Of a stretch of 36,101 nt of DNA, positions 34,154 through 36,101 are shown piece by piece. The notes beneath the pieces were generated by a model, which did no database searches, was not told where the DNA came from, and saw nothing but the letters and a program-made list of their open reading frames with translations. A program made the translations under genes and the position numbers. Source of the DNA: Psychrobacter sp. UBA3483 (lineage in GTDB: Bacteria; Pseudomonadota; Gammaproteobacteria; Pseudomonadales; Moraxellaceae); contig NZ_DFQS01000025.1 of the NCBI RefSeq assembly GCF_002377905.1, forward strand, positions 1-36,101, read 5' to 3'. Within the stretch, counting starts at the first letter, position 1. Each line of letters begins with the position of its first letter.

Positions 34154-34171
34154 ATGGCACTTTATGTTTAA
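34154..34171 (+). CDS. Possible five-codon leader ORF overlapping the rluF start
   Basis: ATG at 34154 opens a frame encoding MALYV that stops at TAA 34169-34171, overlapping the rluF ATG at 34164 in another frame. AGGTGA at 34146-34151 is correctly spaced for this mini-ORF but about 15 nt from the rluF ATG. Translational coupling is plausible; it may equally be chance. Confidence 0.35.
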   Translation: MALYV

Positions 34172-35162
34172 CACTTCCTCGACTCGTTTAAATAAATATA
34201 TTAGCGAAAGCGGTATTTGCTCTCGGCGCGACGCTGACCGCTTTATTGAACAAGGTAACGTTTACGTCAATGGCAAACGTGCTCAAGTAGGTGCGCAAGT
34301 GGTTGCTGGAGATACGGTAAAAGTTAACGGGCAACTTATTGAGCCACGAGAAGCAGACGATTTCATTTTTATTGCGTTGAACAAACCAGTAGGGATTGTA
34401 AGCACCACAGAAAGCTCTGAGAAAAACAATATCGTTGATTTTGTTGGACATAGCGACCGTATTTTCCCGATTGGGCGTTTGGATAAAGACTCTCAGGGTT
34501 TGATCTTTTTAACGAGCAATGGCGATTTGGTTAATAAGGTGTTACGTGCGGGTAATAACCATGAAAAAGATTATGTGGTGACAGTCAATAAGCCGATCAC
34601 CGATAGTTTTATTGAAGGTCTAGCAGGTGGCGTACCTATTTTGGGCAGGATGACGAAAAAGTGCCCGGTGACTAAGGTAGCGCCTACCGTGTTTAATATT
34701 ACGCTAGTGCAGGGTCTAAATCGTCAAATTCGCCGTATGTGTGAGCATTTTGGCTATGAAGTCGTAAAGCTTGAACGTACGCGGATTATGAATGTGAGCT
34801 TAAAAGGTATTCCGGTTGGAGACTGGCGAGATTTAACCCCAAAAGAGTTGTCCGTTTTACTGAAATCTATAGAAGACTCTTCTTCAGAAGACAATACTGC
34901 TGCTAAGAAAACGCGTAAGTCGCCACAAAAAAAGCCGCGTACTGATACCTCCTCAAAATCAAAAGAATTTTCAAAACCAGCGGGCGCAGCAAAGGGAAAT
35001 GCTAAACACTCCAAAGATGGCGCTAGAAAACCAGCGGGTTCTAAAGGTAAAGACAGGCGTCCTTTTGGTGATAGCAAGAAGCCTGGTGGCAAGGGGAAAC
35101 CTGCTGCAAATGGCAAGCGCCCAGCAAAAGGTCGAGGTTCTTCGCGGTCCTCAAAACGATAG
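34164..35162 (+). CDS. rluF: 23S rRNA pseudouridine(2604) synthase RluF
   Basis: A 332-residue pseudouridine synthase. An S4 RNA-binding domain (about residues 7-60, RLNKYISESGICSRRDADRF) precedes the RsuA/RluB/E/F catalytic domain. The catalytic aspartate is D107 in PIGRLDKDSQGLI, the same number as in E. coli RluF, and ITLVQGLNRQIRRMCEHFGY (about 179-198) is the conserved RNA-binding block. RluF modifies U2604 of 23S rRNA. The last ~85 residues are a basic, low-complexity tail of Lys, Ser, Pro and Gly that probably binds RNA non-specifically. The only nearby Shine-Dalgarno better serves a five-codon leader ORF. Confidence 0.93.
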   Translation: MFNTSSTRLNKYISESGICSRRDADRFIEQGNVYVNGKRAQVGAQVVAGDTVKVNGQLIEPREADDFIFIALNKPVGIVSTTESSEKNNIVDFVGHSDRIFPIGRLDKDSQGLIFLTSNGDLVNKVLRAGNNHEKDYVVTVNKPITDSFIEGLAGGVPILGRMTKKCPVTKVAPTVFNITLVQGLNRQIRRMCEHFGYEVVKLERTRIMNVSLKGIPVGDWRDLTPKELSVLLKSIEDSSSEDNTAAKKTRKSPQKKPRTDTSSKSKEFSKPAGAAKGNAKHSKDGARKPAGSKGKDRRPFGDSKKPGGKGKPAANGKRPAKGRGSSRSSKR

Positions 35163-35207
35163 AGCAATAGGTAATGACTTTTGATGAAGGGGAGTATTCA
35201 AGTTAGG

Positions 35208-35236
35208 TTAGTAACCAAACTAAGTAGTGATATAAT
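35208..35236 (+). promoter_or_regulatory. Extended -10 promoter for the parvulin gene
   Basis: TATAAT (35231-35236) is perfect and is preceded by TGA, making TGnTATAAT. TTAGTA (35208-35213) lies 17 bp upstream. The predicted start near 35243 leaves a 30-nt leader. Confidence 0.75.
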
Positions 35237-35272
35237 GCCCCGATAATCGATATTTTATGAAGGGTTTACATT

Positions 35273-35551
35273 ATGGCTCGTACTGCTAGCGCCTTACATA
35301 TTTTAGTAAAAGACAAAGAACTGGCTGATGACATTATGGCCAAACTTAAAAAAGGTGCGCAGTTTGACGTGCTGGCTAAGAAACACTCAACCTGCCCATC
35401 AGGTAAAAAAGGCGGCAACTTAGGTGAGTTTAAAAAAGGTCAAATGGTACCAGCATTTGATAAAGTTTGCTTTAACGGCGAACTTTTTACCCCGCATCTA
35501 GTGAAAACCAAATTTGGCTGGCATGTGGTCAAAGTGCTTTATAGGACGTAA
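35273..35551 (+). CDS. ppiC: Small parvulin-type peptidyl-prolyl cis-trans isomerase (PpiC)
   Basis: A 92-residue single-domain cytoplasmic parvulin. ASALHILVKDKELADDIMAK begins the fold. GAQFDVLAKKHSTCPSGKKGGNLGEFKKGQMVPAF contains the active-site cysteine region (STCPSG) and the GGNLG and MVPAF motifs. TKFGWHVVKVL is the conserved C-terminal strand. Length and motifs match E. coli PpiC (93 residues). It accelerates proline isomerisation during folding. GAAGGG lies 8 nt before the ATG, and a strong promoter precedes it. An IS end is inserted 61 bp after its stop codon. Confidence 0.95.
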   Translation: MARTASALHILVKDKELADDIMAKLKKGAQFDVLAKKHSTCPSGKKGGNLGEFKKGQMVPAFDKVCFNGELFTPHLVKTKFGWHVVKVLYRT

Positions 35552-35612
35552 GCGTTAGGCTTTTTCTTTAATAATACAGACAATAGAGGTTACCTAAAAA
35601 GCCAGACAACTT

Positions 35613-36101
35613 TGAACTGTCCCCCATAAGTTGGACACAACTTCTGGGGGGGGTTATGAGTTACGATCTAGACTTTAAGATCAAAGTCATTGCATACTAC
35701 AGGGAAGAACATAGTAGCGGTGCGACAGGTGAGAAATTTGGACTTGATGACAAGATGATATCTAAGTGGGTCCAGCAATGCTTTATCAAAGCGTTGGTAT
35801 AAACGCCATCAAACCTAAAATCGGTAAAGCTAAATACAGTAGCGACTTTAAACATCAAGTACTAACCACCATGCTTACGCAAGGGTTAAGTCAATCTGAG
35901 ACGGCGCTAATATTTAATATCAGCTCACCTGCGCTCATCAGTCATTAGCATAAAGCTTATCGTCTCTATGGTATGTCTGGACTCACATCCAAATATAAAG
36001 GTAGTAGCATCATGACCTTTACTATCACAGACAAACCCGATAATGAAAAGGCGCCAGCAGAGTTCAAACGTGAACTACAATATAGTCAGTTCAAAATAAA
36101 A
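35613..36101 (+). mobile_element. IS3-family element, left end and decayed orfA, running off the window
   Basis: The left terminal repeat starts at 35613 (TGAACTGTCCCCC and onward through TTGGACACAA to 35640), beginning with TG as in IS3 elements. It is the mirror of the end at 73-96, with 20 of 24 identical. The transposase orfA begins 15 bp inside. Because orfA is broken, this copy is unlikely to move on its own. The right end lies beyond the window. Confidence 0.8.
35656..36101 (+). pseudogene. Decayed IS3-family transposase orfA (helix-turn-helix subunit)
   Basis: Translation from ATG 35656 gives an IS3 OrfA N-terminus (MSYDLDFKIKVIAYYREEHS, then a helix-turn-helix GLDDKMISKW). It ends after 49 codons at 35803-35805. 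The protein continues in a different frame (from about 35770, YQSVGINAIKPKIGKAKYSS and on through a second helix-turn-helix), so a frameshift lies near 35770-35780. In the second frame a stop (TAG at 35946) replaces the tryptophan expected in ISHWYKAY; reading past it gives HKAYRLYGMSGL up to the window end. With two disabling changes the gene is a pseudogene. OrfB is not in view. Confidence 0.8.

Noticed and set aside
34754..35167. Minus-strand frame of 137 codons rich in Pro, Phe and Ala
   Set aside because: Antisense of the basic tail of rluF; its composition follows from the Lys/Pro/Gly codons on the plus strand.
1..36101. Composite transposon bounded by the two IS ends
   Set aside because: The interval carries mainly core metabolic genes, the right element is defective, and the far ends of both elements are out of view, so only shared IS family can be claimed.

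Overview
The window looks like a chromosomal segment of a Moraxellaceae gammaproteobacterium, most likely Psychrobacter. This is inferred from the overall character of the proteins, the AT-rich spacers around moderate-GC genes, and a choline-betaine cluster beside MgtC, DUF421 and TehB-like genes. No rRNA or tRNA gene is present to confirm it.

Layout. Bases 1-96 are the outer end of an IS3-family element lying to the left. A UvrA2-type ABC ATPase gene (minus), arfB (plus), a SotB-like MFS exporter gene (minus) and a cupin gene (plus) follow. Positions 6021-12657 form an osmoprotection cluster: a TetR-family regulator (not a typical BetI) with its promoter and nested palindromic operators, then betB, betA and betT. 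Together these import choline and oxidise it to glycine betaine. Positions 12658-19600 hold small accessory and housekeeping genes: two unrecognised proteins, a YqiA-like hydrolase, a GST-like protein, TehB, a DUF421 membrane protein, a PncC/CinA-C amidase, a short MgtC protein and a Thr/Asp-rich lipoprotein.

Positions 20230-31525 are the most notable part: a one-locus catabolic route for lysine (probably D-lysine) and pipecolate. It encodes a LysR regulator, a class III aminotransferase (2-aminoadipate to 2-oxoadipate), HglS/YdcJ (2-oxoadipate to 2-hydroxyglutarate), an AmaB-like semialdehyde dehydrogenase, an NhaC-superfamily transporter, an AmaA-like pipecolate oxidase, an ornithine-cyclodeaminase-family imine reductase and a DadA-like D-amino-acid dehydrogenase. 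Gene order is almost the reverse of the reaction order. In Pseudomonas putida the same steps are scattered over several loci.

After this come an apparently orphan NADAR protein of the DarT1-associated type, meso-diaminopimelate dehydrogenase (minus), rluF with a possible five-codon leader ORF, and a small parvulin. The window ends in a decayed IS3-family element whose terminal repeat is inverted relative to the one at base 96. Functional calls rest on motif recognition and remembered family resemblance; no database search was run.
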